Assembly (NCBI GenBank): GCA_943371535.1
Contig: CALRVE020000015.1
Location: 7,034-71,033, forward strand
Direction of reading: 5' to 3'
Origin: UBA1930 sp943371535
GTDB lineage: Bacteria; Bacteroidota; Bacteroidia; Chitinophagales; Chitinophagaceae
DNA: 64,000 nt
Made by a program: the position numbers and the translations under genes. A model generated the notes under the pieces. The model saw nothing but the letters and a program-made list of their open reading frames with translations. It did no database searches and was not told the DNA's origin. Of the stretch, positions 44,709 through 54,460 are shown in pieces (within the stretch, counting starts at the first letter, position 1; every line of letters begins with the position of its first letter).

Positions 44709-45740
44709 TTAAAATAAGCTTGTCTGAAATGGCGTGCTTGGCTTATTCTTGTTGTCTTGTTTATTATTCTCAATGTTGTTCTGTCCATTTGAATTTATTA
44801 AATCGTCTTGTGGATGTTCATCTAAAAACTTAACAATGTCCATTCCGTTTGAAAATTCAATTCCACCCAACTTTATCAAATCTATATTTCCTTGCGGTGC
44901 TGGTTTTAAGACTTCTGGACTTAATACAAAAACTGGAATACCCATTTTTAGTGCCGATTTTCCAGCATCAAAAGTTCCACTCATTTTTCCTTCACTATCT
45001 CTTTCTGGGCCAGAAGCAATAACAACTATAGCTTTAGACATTGCACAAACAAGTTTGTTTCTTGTCATTGCATTTTGTCCAGAGAATTTTTCATAAGGTG
45101 CGAATTGCGTAACAAACAATGCGTTCTTTTCCCAATTCAAATCTTTTATTTCACGTTTAATCGAAATGTGATTAACTCCAAAACTTAATATCATTGTTGT
45201 CGTTCCATTACCTTCCAATGCACCAATATGTGCAGAAGTATCAACACCTTTAGCATAACCAGAAGTTACATTTATTCCGTGTTCTGCCAATTTTTCAGCA
45301 ATGCTTTTAGTAATCATAATTCCAAATTCACTTACATCTCTCGCACCAACTATAGAAACTCCCTTTGTATTTAATAATGGTAAATAACCTTTACAGTATA
45401 AAATTGCAGGTGCATTGTCTTGCAAATTTTGAAGAACTGATTTTGGGTATCTTTCATCGTCAAGTCCAATTATATATATACCGTCAGATTTTAGTTTTTC
45501 AAAATAATTGTAAAGTTTATCATCATTTTCCAATGAAGTGAAACAGTTAAAGCTTGCTCTTGAAAACTTACCTCTTCCAATTTCGGGAAACAACCTACTT
45601 AACTCAGATAAATCCAAGTCAAATAATTCGTTAATAGACAAGCTGTTTGCTTTCAGTATTTCATAGATGTAATTTATGCTTTTAGCACCAAAACCTGGTG
45701 CGTTAGAAAGCATATACCAAGAATATTCCTTATTTCTCAT
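44709..45740 (-). CDS. DprA/Smf-like (SLOG fold) protein
   Basis: 343 aa. Rossmann/SLOG core: SIVGARDVSEFG, SGYAKGVDTSAH (nucleotide-binding G-x-A-x-G-I/V-D), then AMTRNKLVCAMSKAIVVIASG. N-terminal helix-hairpin region as in DprA (about 1-60). The C-terminal WH domain of DprA is reduced to a short tail with an Asn/Gln-rich end. It overlaps the phosphoribosyltransferase gene by 4 nt. The pair could be a nucleotide-signalling or anti-phage module, or a transformation-related pair (DprA/ComF-like). Confidence 0.82.
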   Translation of the reverse strand: MRNKEYSWYMLSNAPGFGAKSINYIYEILKANSLSINELFDLDLSELSRLFPEIGRGKFSRASFNCFTSLENDDKLYNYFEKLKSDGIYIIGLDDERYPKSVLQNLQDNAPAILYCKGYLPLLNTKGVSIVGARDVSEFGIMITKSIAEKLAEHGINVTSGYAKGVDTSAHIGALEGNGTTTMILSFGVNHISIKREIKDLNWEKNALFVTQFAPYEKFSGQNAMTRNKLVCAMSKAIVVIASGPERDSEGKMSGTFDAGKSALKMGIPVFVLSPEVLKPAPQGNIDLIKLGGIEFSNGMDIVKFLDEHPQDDLINSNGQNNIENNKQDNKNKPSTPFQTSLF

Positions 45741-46333
45741 CTTTTTGAACGTGTTTTAGTTATTGTTAGAACGTAGACGCCCCTTGCTTTTCCTTTATTC
45801 ATTATTATATCACACACTGCGTTTAATGTTTCTCCTGAACGGTAAAGGTCGTCAAAAAGTAAAACATCTTTGCCATTTAATGCATTAAGATTTATACTAA
45901 AGGCGTCCTTTAAAATCTCTTTCCTTCTATCAGGGTCTTCTATTTCTTTTAATTGAGAGGTTGACTTAATTTTCTTTAAAGTAGTGAAGTCGACAGGCAA
46001 GCTTGTCAGTTTTCCTATCGACTTTGCCATTTCATAAACTGGTTGAAAGTCTCTTGTAGTGTCAGACGGAGGAATGGGAATAATCAAATCGAGTTGCCAT
46101 TTTGATTTATATTTGTCCAAGAATTCTGAAGCCGGTTTTGCAATTCCTCCAACTCGATACTGTTCCTTCCAATATTTAAGTCGATATAGCTCTTCCGCAA
46201 TAGGTGGTCTTTTCGTATCCCAACCAGTAATGTTGCCATCTTCGTCTTTAATTGGGTGGCTTGATGAAGTGTGAAGGTCTAATGCCCATCCTTCATTCCA
46301 ATGTCCTTCTAATTTTTGTGGATTAATTTCCAT
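45737..46333 (-). CDS. Phosphoribosyltransferase-like protein (ComF-related)
   Basis: 198 aa. PRPP-binding loop VLLFDDLYRSGETL near 160-173 and a hood region IIPIPPSDTTR, like ComFC/type I PRTases. No N-terminal zinc finger of ComFC is seen. It comes first in the cassette and is translationally coupled (4-nt overlap) to the DprA-like gene, so the products probably act together. Confidence 0.82.
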   Translation of the reverse strand: MEINPQKLEGHWNEGWALDLHTSSSHPIKDEDGNITGWDTKRPPIAEELYRLKYWKEQYRVGGIAKPASEFLDKYKSKWQLDLIIPIPPSDTTRDFQPVYEMAKSIGKLTSLPVDFTTLKKIKSTSQLKEIEDPDRRKEILKDAFSINLNALNGKDVLLFDDLYRSGETLNAVCDIIMNKGKARGVYVLTITKTRSKR

Positions 46334-46353
46334 ATTCTATGTTGTTTTAAAAT

Positions 46354-46555
46354 GACTGGTAACGTTCAAGGCTTTGTGCAGGTTGGATATTAGCATTCCG
46401 TCTGCCCATAACTGCTGTTGATGATTGCAATATTGCTGATGTTTTATTCATTAGCTAAATTTATAACGTCCTGCTGAAACTAAAGTTAAATAGTAGTATA
46501 AAAGTTGAGGCTTATTCCGTCTGCCCAACTTGCACAAAACCTCTTGTTGGGCGTT
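46354..46555. repeat. Site S8, attC-like (long class)
   Basis: 202 nt. Left decamer GACTGGTAAC (complement of S7-right), right decamer GTTGGGCGTT. Arms GGCTTTGTGCAGGTTGG and CCAACTTGCACAAAACC pair. The centre has AACTGCTGTTGATGATTG, like S4 and S10. Confidence 0.88.
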
Positions 46556-46611
46556 TGTGCTTCTTTCTCTGTCGATACATATTAGGCATACCTTGTCGAA
46601 CTTAGGGTGTT

Positions 46612-46711
46612 TGCCGTGTGTTGGCAAAGAAGCAAGGCTCTTTTGCAAGGTTGGCTTGGTGTGTTAGCCTTGTGTGCCTTGCAAATGTGCCTTACTTTGT
46701 GTGTGAGCCAT
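46612..46711 (+). repeat. B4: structured repeat, inner left end of the type I cassette
   Basis: CAAAG...AAGGC, TCT (46639-46641), TTTGCAAGG, loop TTGGCTTGGTG..., CCTTGCAAA, TGT (46686-46688), GCCTT.CTTTG. The outer stem carries a 4-nt bulge. Preceded by TTGCCGTGTGTTGGC. Confidence 0.75.
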
Positions 46712-46719
46712 TGAATATT

Positions 46720-47445
46720 TTAAACTTTTAGTCCTTTAATTAATTTGTACTCTGTCGAACCAACACCATACTGACTTTTTACAGCATCTTTTACTCTTTG
46801 TATTCTTGAAGATAAATCGTCATATTGATTTTGTCTGCTGTCAACTGAAGTTTTTAATGCACCGTAAGTTGCTGTTACATTATTATTAGCAGTTTTAATA
46901 GTGTCAATTTTTGTAGTAAGTGCTGCAACGGTAATGTTAGCGTTTGCTGGTTCATAGTCTTTGTCGAGGGCTGTAACTGTAGCGATGATGTCGGCAAAGT
47001 GCTGTGTCATTGAACCATAAGAACGCTCTGATTGTGAAACTGGTTCTTTCTTTTCTCCTTCCGTTCCTTCAACTTGTGGTGTGTCGTCTTTCTTCTTTTT
47101 CTCACCACGAATTTTTACTGCTAATGCAGCAATGTCGGTAGCTGGTTTTGAAGTTTTTCCCAACTTAGCTTTTACTGCTGCTGTAATTGGGCTTAGTAAC
47201 TTCTCTACGCTGTCTGGTGTTTTAAAAAATTGTTTTGCTCTAACATCTACTGCTGTAGAGTAGGCTAATTTTTTGGTTGCTATTCCCGAATTATCGGTTT
47301 TTAGCGATGCAATTAAATTGTCAATACTGGCTATTGAGGTTTCTGTAGTTGGTTCTACAAAGCCAGTGAACGACTTTAAGTGAGTAGAGATTGCCTCTGC
47401 GTTGGCAATTCTTGAACCGAAGGTGTTTTCTGAAAAACTTGCCAT
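46720..47445 (-). CDS. Helical cassette protein of unknown function
   Basis: 241 aa, low-complexity helical, Ala/Thr/Lys-rich, with a charged central linker (GEKKKKDDTPQVEGTEGEKKE). Repeating heptad-like helices with N and A before and after. No signal peptide or catalytic motif. Third-rank gene of the type I R-M cassette, downstream of hsdR and preceded by the 21-bp GTGTAAA array, which probably controls it. I do not recognise a family; a DNA- or filament-binding accessory protein is speculation. Confidence 0.6.
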   Translation of the reverse strand: MASFSENTFGSRIANAEAISTHLKSFTGFVEPTTETSIASIDNLIASLKTDNSGIATKKLAYSTAVDVRAKQFFKTPDSVEKLLSPITAAVKAKLGKTSKPATDIAALAVKIRGEKKKKDDTPQVEGTEGEKKEPVSQSERSYGSMTQHFADIIATVTALDKDYEPANANITVAALTTKIDTIKTANNNVTATYGALKTSVDSRQNQYDDLSSRIQRVKDAVKSQYGVGSTEYKLIKGLKV

Positions 47446-47587
47446 AAAAAATATGATTTAATATACAGATAAAATCATCTGCGTATAATTTGTATCATAC
47501 TTTGTGCCATATATTACAAAAATTGTGTAAATTTTTTTTCAATTTGTGGAAGCGTTTCACTTGTTTGTAAATGATAATTTTTGAATT

Positions 47588-47734
47588 GTGTAAAGTGTAA
47601 ACTTCTTCGTGTAAAATACTTTCTGCTTCGTGTAAAAGTTTAACTTATTAGTGTAAGAATATTTTTTATTTGTGTAAAGTAAAAGTGGATTTGTGTAAAA
47701 AATTAATGTCTGCGTGTAAAAGTATTACAGCTTA
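47588..47734. repeat. GTGTAAA array, seven units with an exact 21-bp period
   Basis: GTGTAAA (one GTGTAAG) starts at 47588, 47609, 47630, 47651, 47672, 47693 and 47714, always 21 bp apart, with unrelated 14-bp spacers; additional copies at 47525 and 47595 and a weak one near 47565 are off phase. 21 bp is two helical turns, so proteins would line up on one face. It lies between hsdR and the 241-aa gene (its promoter side), and the last unit overlaps the hsdR stop. Confidence 0.85.
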
Positions 47735-50700
47735 GTCCTTTGTAAAGAAGTCTGCCATTAGTTCAGCTTGTTTTAAAACTGTCTCAATTGCTTTGGCTTG
47801 TTTGTCTGGTGGATAACCCCACTTTGTCAATGTCCGCTTTACAATTACCATAAGTCTTGCCCTTGCACTTTCTCTTATTGTCCAGTCAATAGTTGCGTTG
47901 GCTCTTACTTTGTCTGTAATTTCTCTTGCAATTTCTTTGAGTTGGTCGTCACCCAAAACCATAACTGCACTGTCGTTTACTTCTAAAGCATTGTAAAAAG
48001 CAACTTCGTCTTTTGTCAGTCCAAGTCGTTCACCTTCTTTGTCTGCTTCTTTAATTTCCTTTGCAATGTTGATGAGTTCTTGAATAATTTCTGCCGTTGT
48101 CAGCAAGTTATTTTGGTAGCGTTTTATTGCACCTTCCAACATTTCCAATAGTTTTTTACTCCTTACTAAATTGGTTTTGGAACGTGTTTTTATTTCGTCA
48201 TTCAGTAATTTCTTTAAAAGTTCTAACGCCAAATTTTGGTGCTTCATCCCTTTTACTTCTAAAAGAAATTCGTCTGATAAAATTGAAATGTCTGGTTTTG
48301 CCATACCAGCTGCTTCAAAAATATCCATCACTTTGTCTGAACTTAATGCTTCATCAACTATTTGTTTGATTGCTGTTTCAATTTCAATGTCAGATTTGCC
48401 TGTTCCTGTTCCTTCAAATTTTACAAGCCGTGCTTTTACCGCTTGAAAAAAAGCAATGTCGTCTTTGATTTCCATTGCTCTTGGATGTGGTATGGATAAA
48501 GCAAAGGCTTGACTTAATAAAGTTACTTCTCTTATAAAACGAGTTTTGCCATCATCTAAACCTAAAATGTGTTCTTCTGATTGCAGTATGATTGACATTT
48601 TTTCCTTTGCTTCTACTTTGAAAAAACGTTTGTAATTGAACTTGAAACTATTTGCATAATAGGCTTCGGGTTCTTCTGCAACTATATCATTTTGCGTTTT
48701 TGCTTCTTCATTAAAAAACTGCTGAACTACTTCAAATTTTTCGTTCATCAGTGCAATTGCTTTTTCTAAATCCAAAGTTGGTTCACCTTTTCCGCCTGCA
48801 TCAGAATAAAAAGACAATGCTTTTTTCAGGTCTGTTGCTATTCCCAAATAGTCCACAATTAAACCGCCTGGCTTGTCTTTGAAAACTCGGTTTACCCTTG
48901 CAATGGCTTGCATTAGGTTATGACCTCTCATTGGTTTGTCAATGTAGAGTGTGTGCAAACAAGGAGCATCAAAACCTGTTAGCCACATATCACGAACAAT
49001 TACCAAACGCAAAGGGTCGGCAGGGTCTTTCATTCGTTCTGCTAAATTCTTACGTTGTTGTTTTGTGGTATTATGGCGTTGCATTTCTGGACCGTCCGCA
49101 CTTGTTGAAGTCATTACAACTTTAATTGCTCCTTTACTTAAATCATCATCGTGCCATTCGGGTCTTAATGCAATAATTTCTTTGTATAAATCGGCTGCAA
49201 TTCTTCGGCTCATTGCTACAATCATTCCTTTGCCATCAAATATTTTTTGGCGTTGTTCAGAATGGGTTACAATGTCTTTAGCTAAATTCTTTATGCGTTC
49301 TTCATTACCAACAATTGCCTCCAATTTTGTGTATTTGGCTTTGGCTTTTTGTTGGTCTGTAATTTCTTCGTCTTCTTCAAGTTCTTTGTCAAACTCTTCA
49401 ATTAGGCGTTTGCCTTCTTCGTTTAAATTTACTTTTGCCAAACGACTTTCATAATAAATACGAACCGTTGCACCATCGGAAACTGCCTGTGAAATATCAT
49501 ACACATCTACATACTGCCCGAAAACTTGTGGAGTATTTACGTCTGTGCCTTCAATTGGTGTGCCTGTAAAACCAATGTAAGTAGCATTTGGCAAAGCATC
49601 CCGCATATATTTGGCGAAGCCATATGCAATGCGTTCTCCAATTTTTTCTTTGGTTTCTTTATCTTTAACTTCCTTGATTGATGCTTCAAAACCGTATTGT
49701 GTTCTGTGGGCTTCGTCTGCTATTACTACAATATTTTTACGTTCAGAAAGTTGCTCGTAAACTGATTTTTGGTCTTCGGGTAAAAACTTTTGAATGGTGG
49801 CAAACACAATTCCACCGCTTGCCACTTTTAGCAATTCTTTTAAATGCTCTCTGTCTTTTGCTTGAATTGGTTCTTGTCTTAGTAATTGTTTGGAGTTTGC
49901 AAAGGTGTCAAACAATTGGTCGTCCAAATCATTACGGTCGGTAATAACTAAGATGGTTGGGTTTTGCATTTCGGGTGCTGTTATCAATTTGCCCGAATAA
50001 AAAACCATACTCAAACTTTTGCCTGAACCTTGTGTGTGCCAAACTACACCGCCTCTTTTGTCTCCGTTTACTCCTGATGCAATTATAGAAGATTGGACTG
50101 CTTTGTTTACAGCATAATATTGATGATAAGCCGCTAACTTTTTAACGGTTTCAATTTGAGTTATACCTGTTTTTGCATCTTCTTTTTTGCTTTTTTCAAA
50201 TACAATGAAATTGCGAACCAAATCTAAAAGGGTAGAAGGGTTCAACATTCCTTTTAATAGAATTTCTAATTGAGGAATAAAACGTGATGCTTCTTTTTTG
50301 CCGTCTGCTGTTTTCCAAGACATAAAACGGCTATAACCTGCGGAAACGCTGCCTGCTTTACATTCCATCCCATCTGATATTACACAAATAGCATTGTAAG
50401 TAAATAAACTCGGAATGGTTGTCTTGTATGTTTGTAACTGGTCAAACGCCTTTCGCATTGTGGCGTTTTCGTCTGCTGCATTTTTTAGTTCAGTTACTAC
50501 CAACGGCAAACCGTTTACAAACAATAATACATCGGGTCTTTTGTTTTGATTTTTTTCTACGATGGTATATTGATTAACGCATAAAAATTCGTTATTCAAC
50601 GGATTTTCAAAATCAATTAAAGCCACTTCGTAACTGCGTTCAAAGCCGTCTTGTTGATAAGGTATTTTTACTTTTTCTACTAATAGTTGATGAAAGGTTT

Positions 50701-50959
50701 CGTTGTTGTGCAACAACTCAGGCGAATAAATTCGCAATACTTTTTGTATTGCCTGTTCTTGTGCATCGTATGGAATAGTTGGATTAAGAACCGAAACCGA
50801 TTTGCGTAAACGGTTAACCAAAACAATTTGCTCAAAGTTTTCTCTTTCAGCTAGCTCTGCACCGGGAGCAATTGCCAAGCCGTGAACATACTCCCAACCA
50901 ATAGTTTGAAGCACTTCAATAGCAAAGGTTTCTATTTTATCTTCTGTTATTGGCTTCAT
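47732..50959 (-). CDS. hsdR: Type I restriction enzyme, HsdR subunit
   Basis: 1075 aa. N-terminal nuclease motif RPDVLLF (D143) and VTELKN (E157, K159); SF2 translocase with QGSGKS (310-315), DEAH (415-418), FTGTP, and motif VI ARVNRVF. Normal HsdR length. Start overlaps the DUF3644 gene end by 4 nt. Subunit for ATP-driven translocation and cleavage with the HsdM-S fusion. Confidence 0.95.
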   Translation of the reverse strand: MKPITEDKIETFAIEVLQTIGWEYVHGLAIAPGAELAERENFEQIVLVNRLRKSVSVLNPTIPYDAQEQAIQKVLRIYSPELLHNNETFHQLLVEKVKIPYQQDGFERSYEVALIDFENPLNNEFLCVNQYTIVEKNQNKRPDVLLFVNGLPLVVTELKNAADENATMRKAFDQLQTYKTTIPSLFTYNAICVISDGMECKAGSVSAGYSRFMSWKTADGKKEASRFIPQLEILLKGMLNPSTLLDLVRNFIVFEKSKKEDAKTGITQIETVKKLAAYHQYYAVNKAVQSSIIASGVNGDKRGGVVWHTQGSGKSLSMVFYSGKLITAPEMQNPTILVITDRNDLDDQLFDTFANSKQLLRQEPIQAKDREHLKELLKVASGGIVFATIQKFLPEDQKSVYEQLSERKNIVVIADEAHRTQYGFEASIKEVKDKETKEKIGERIAYGFAKYMRDALPNATYIGFTGTPIEGTDVNTPQVFGQYVDVYDISQAVSDGATVRIYYESRLAKVNLNEEGKRLIEEFDKELEEDEEITDQQKAKAKYTKLEAIVGNEERIKNLAKDIVTHSEQRQKIFDGKGMIVAMSRRIAADLYKEIIALRPEWHDDDLSKGAIKVVMTSTSADGPEMQRHNTTKQQRKNLAERMKDPADPLRLVIVRDMWLTGFDAPCLHTLYIDKPMRGHNLMQAIARVNRVFKDKPGGLIVDYLGIATDLKKALSFYSDAGGKGEPTLDLEKAIALMNEKFEVVQQFFNEEAKTQNDIVAEEPEAYYANSFKFNYKRFFKVEAKEKMSIILQSEEHILGLDDGKTRFIREVTLLSQAFALSIPHPRAMEIKDDIAFFQAVKARLVKFEGTGTGKSDIEIETAIKQIVDEALSSDKVMDIFEAAGMAKPDISILSDEFLLEVKGMKHQNLALELLKKLLNDEIKTRSKTNLVRSKKLLEMLEGAIKRYQNNLLTTAEIIQELINIAKEIKEADKEGERLGLTKDEVAFYNALEVNDSAVMVLGDDQLKEIAREITDKVRANATIDWTIRESARARLMVIVKRTLTKWGYPPDKQAKAIETVLKQAELMADFFTKD

Positions 50960-51936
50960 TTAATTAATTCTGCTTTGTTTTCTAAACAATATTTTTCAAC
51001 TTCTTTTATCCAGTTGTCATACCAATACCAAGTAGTTGCAACCTGAACACCAAAGCCTTTATTTTCATTTTTTGCATCTTGTGCTTTCCAAAGTTGTGTA
51101 TGTTGATGCATACCAAAACCCTTATAGCCTTTGCCTTTCATTATCTTGATAATTTCGGCAGGCAAATGTTTAGGTTTTTCTCTTTCTCTAATTATTCGAT
51201 ATTCTTTGTTTAAGCCTGCTGCTTCTGGAGAGTCTGCCTTTATAAATTCAATTACTTTATCTGCTTGACCTTTTGTATTGGCTGTTTTCGGAACATACAA
51301 AACACGATATGAATATTGCGGATTGTTATAATCTTCTTCCGAAACTGCATCATCAAAATCATTGATGTACGAAGCAATACTTCTAGGCAAATCTGCAAAC
51401 TCATTCAATTGTTTTCCGTGTTCATCGGATATTGAAGAAAATTGAAGTGAAAACGAAAGATACTTGTCAATACCATAATCTGCTCCAAACAAACTTTTTA
51501 CATAGTGATTGTAATTAAGGCAGCAAGCTTGAAATCTTGCACTTAAATAGTCATCAATCCTTGTTGTCATTTGATGTTCTATTTCGTGCCTTAACCCAAT
51601 TAAAAATTTAAGATTAGCTTTTGGAACTTTGTCTATCGGGCAATCGTCATCATTTAAGCATCTTTCCAATTCCCAAAACTTAAAAGCACCTCTTGAAGTT
51701 TTATCATACTTTTTTGTTTTTGGTCCTTGCTTATAGTATCTGTAATCAATTCCTTTTTCTTTGTAATAGGCGTGTAAAAAGTATGTCCAAGAAATATTGG
51801 CTAAAACGATAAAACTCTCTGATTTAAAAACAATATTTGGATTGTTAAAAATCTGAACAGCACAAAGCATTGCTTCTCTTGACTTTGTCAAAAGTTCTTC
51901 TTTTATGGAGTATAATTTTCTTTGCCTTTTTGCCAT
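50956..51936 (-). CDS. DUF3644-domain protein
   Basis: 326 aa. Helical N-terminal part with SFIVLANISWTYFLHAYYKEKGIDY and RHEIEHQ, a signature of DUF3644 proteins that recur in restriction and defence loci. Placed between hsdM-S and hsdR with 3-4 nt gaps or overlap, so it is a true operon member. Role unknown; HE-x-x-H-like residues need not be catalytic. Confidence 0.8.
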   Translation of the reverse strand: MAKRQRKLYSIKEELLTKSREAMLCAVQIFNNPNIVFKSESFIVLANISWTYFLHAYYKEKGIDYRYYKQGPKTKKYDKTSRGAFKFWELERCLNDDDCPIDKVPKANLKFLIGLRHEIEHQMTTRIDDYLSARFQACCLNYNHYVKSLFGADYGIDKYLSFSLQFSSISDEHGKQLNEFADLPRSIASYINDFDDAVSEEDYNNPQYSYRVLYVPKTANTKGQADKVIEFIKADSPEAAGLNKEYRIIREREKPKHLPAEIIKIMKGKGYKGFGMHQHTQLWKAQDAKNENKGFGVQVATTWYWYDNWIKEVEKYCLENKAELIK

Positions 51937-51939
51937 TAT

Positions 51940-54276
51940 TTAATCCTCAATCATTTCAACCTCATCTTCAGTTAAGGTTAAGTTGAAATCTTTAATATCG
52001 TTATTCATTTCAATCAGCTCTCTGATTGGTCTTGCAATCTTTTCATATTGGGTAACAACTTCAATGTTTGGTATAAGAAAAAGAATTTGCTTTATCCCTT
52101 TAACATTTAGACTGTCTAAAATAGTTCCAATATCAGTTTGTCTATATGTTTGAATTTTCATATAGTCACTTAGTAAATAGTTTATTAAGAAAGTCGGTGT
52201 TATAAATTCTTCATTTGGTCTAACCGCTGTCATATTTCTGCCTATAGCAAATTTTTTATTTTTGGGGATTTGTGCAACTGCTCCAACTCTTCCTGTATTT
52301 GTTATTATGCAATCGCCCTCCTTTACCTCAATATTTTTTGTCCAATCTGCATAATCTTTTTCAGCGACAAAATATTGTTTATTGTGTTTTAGTAAACCGT
52401 TTGATGAAATATTGAATACTTGAAGTATTTGATTACCTGTGTCGAAATCTAATGCCGAGGGTTTTTTTGTATGTAAACAATCCACAACTTGCGACACCTG
52501 TGTTAATGGTAATACTTCCCATATTTTTGGAACGTTGCCGAAATCTTTTACATATTTAGTTGGTTCTAAAATTTTTGGTTCAAAGCCTTTAAACTTTGGT
52601 ATTTGGAAATCAATAAACCATTTTTTAAATAGAGAATTATTCAATTCAATTAATGCATCATTGTTAGCAGTTGAAAAGGCCGTCTGAGAAAAATGATTAT
52701 ACCCCAAATTTGACAATTCTTTTTGAAGTTGCTTTTCAAGTTTAATTCGGATATTATAATCTGAATTAATCTCATCAACTATTGTGTCTGTTAAGTCATC
52801 AAATGATTTTTCGTCTTTTTTAATTTCAATCAATTCAATATATCTATTAGGCGAAAGATTAAAGTCATTTGCTATTAATTCTTCAATTGTAACGGACTTA
52901 CAAAAACCTTGAATATTTTCATAATCACTATTTTTTTCTTTCCATTGATGAAATGTTGATGCTATTTTTTCAATTTCATAATCAGTTAATTCCTTGCGTG
53001 TGCTATCAATTTGTTTGCCTAATGCCCTTGCATCAATCATTAGTAGCTCGTTCTTTCTTTTTCTATTTGTTTCTGTTTCTTGTTTGTTTTTTGAAACAAA
53101 CCATAAACAAGCAGGAATTGAAGTATTAAAAAATAATTGTTTGGGTAATGCAACTATACATTCAACTAAATCATTTTGAATTAGAGCTTCTCTAATTATA
53201 GTTTCGCCAGTATTTATTGCTGAAAGAGAAGAATTGCCTAAAACGATACCTGCTTTACCATTTGGTGATAAATGATAAATCATATGTTGAACCCAAGCAA
53301 AGTTTGCATTTCCAACTGCTGGTAAACCATAAGTCCATCTTCCGTCAGTCCTTAATAAATCCCCACTCCAATCACTATCATTAAAAGGAGGATTGGCAAT
53401 AATAAAATCAGCTTTTAAGTCTTTGTGTGCATCATTTAAAAAAGAACCTTCGTTGTTCCATTTCACATTACTGCTGTCAATACCTCGTATAGATAAATTC
53501 ATTTTTGCCAAACGCCAAGTCGTTTGATTGCTCTCTTGACCGTATATAGAAATGCGGTCAACAGGGTTAAGCGATATACTAACTTTCCCTTTTTTCTTGT
53601 AATTATCTTGATGTGATTTGATGAACTTTTCACTTTGCACAAACATTCCTCCGCTACCACAACAAGGGTCAAACACACGGCCTTCGTATGGTTCTAACAC
53701 TTCAACTAAAAGTCTTACTATACTTGGTGGTGTATAAAATTGGCCGCCTTTCTTGCCTTCAGCCAAAGCAAACTGCCCCAAAAAATATTCATAAACTTGC
53801 CCTAGAATATCTTTGCTTTGAGCTTCTTTCGTTCCTAAAGTTGCCGAACCAACAAGATTCACAAGTCCGCCTAAACTGGTTTTGTCCAGTTTTTCTTGTG
53901 CAAATACTTTTGGCAAAACACCACGTAATGAAGGATTGTCTTTTTCAATTGCGTCCATTGCATCGTCAATGTCTTTGCCAATGGTGGGCTGTGTTGCCCT
54001 GCCTTGTATGTATGTCCAACGAGCCATAACAGGAACAAAAAATATTTTGTCTGCCAAGTATTCGTTTTTGTCTTCGGGGTCTGCACCATCACTTTTTTGA
54101 GCAACCAATTTTTGATATTGCTCCTCAAAAGCATCTGATATATATTTCAGGAATATCAAACCTAAAGCAACGTGTTTATATTCGGCAGCATCCATATTTT
54201 TACGGAGCTTGTCGGCTGCTTTCCAGAGTTTTTTCTCTAGTGGTTCTTCCTGTTCTGTTTTTGCTGTTTTAGCCAT
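51940..54276 (-). CDS. hsdM: Type I methyltransferase HsdM fused to a half HsdS
   Basis: 778 aa. Residues about 1-480 are HsdM: N-terminal helical domain, FYTPPSIVRLLV, motif I DPCCGSGGM (203-211), motif IV NPPF (295-298). After a coiled-coil-like helix (about 500-560), the C-terminus (about 585-778) is one target-recognition domain (WEVLPLTQVSQVVDC... CIITNTGRVGAVAQ... FLINYLLSDYMK). No separate hsdS is present. A single TRD implies dimerisation to read a palindromic or half-site target. First gene of the cassette operon. Confidence 0.9.
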   Translation of the reverse strand: MAKTAKTEQEEPLEKKLWKAADKLRKNMDAAEYKHVALGLIFLKYISDAFEEQYQKLVAQKSDGADPEDKNEYLADKIFFVPVMARWTYIQGRATQPTIGKDIDDAMDAIEKDNPSLRGVLPKVFAQEKLDKTSLGGLVNLVGSATLGTKEAQSKDILGQVYEYFLGQFALAEGKKGGQFYTPPSIVRLLVEVLEPYEGRVFDPCCGSGGMFVQSEKFIKSHQDNYKKKGKVSISLNPVDRISIYGQESNQTTWRLAKMNLSIRGIDSSNVKWNNEGSFLNDAHKDLKADFIIANPPFNDSDWSGDLLRTDGRWTYGLPAVGNANFAWVQHMIYHLSPNGKAGIVLGNSSLSAINTGETIIREALIQNDLVECIVALPKQLFFNTSIPACLWFVSKNKQETETNRKRKNELLMIDARALGKQIDSTRKELTDYEIEKIASTFHQWKEKNSDYENIQGFCKSVTIEELIANDFNLSPNRYIELIEIKKDEKSFDDLTDTIVDEINSDYNIRIKLEKQLQKELSNLGYNHFSQTAFSTANNDALIELNNSLFKKWFIDFQIPKFKGFEPKILEPTKYVKDFGNVPKIWEVLPLTQVSQVVDCLHTKKPSALDFDTGNQILQVFNISSNGLLKHNKQYFVAEKDYADWTKNIEVKEGDCIITNTGRVGAVAQIPKNKKFAIGRNMTAVRPNEEFITPTFLINYLLSDYMKIQTYRQTDIGTILDSLNVKGIKQILFLIPNIEVVTQYEKIARPIRELIEMNNDIKDFNLTLTEDEVEMIED

Positions 54277-54460
54277 TATTTTTATAGAATTATCTTTTTT
54301 AAGGATACAAACATACTTTTAATCTGGTCATATTTTATTATTAAGATTACCGCAAATACTCTTTAAGTATTTGGGTGGTGGGTGGGCATAGGTGCTGGGT
54401 TTTGTTCTGTAGCCAAATGTTTGCTACTGCTGTTCAATTGAAATGCTGCTGCTGGCAGAA

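Noticed and set aside
47588..47734. CRISPR array
   Set aside because: Units are only 7 bp, spacers 14 bp, no palindromic repeat, no cas genes; the exact 21-bp phase suits protein binding instead.
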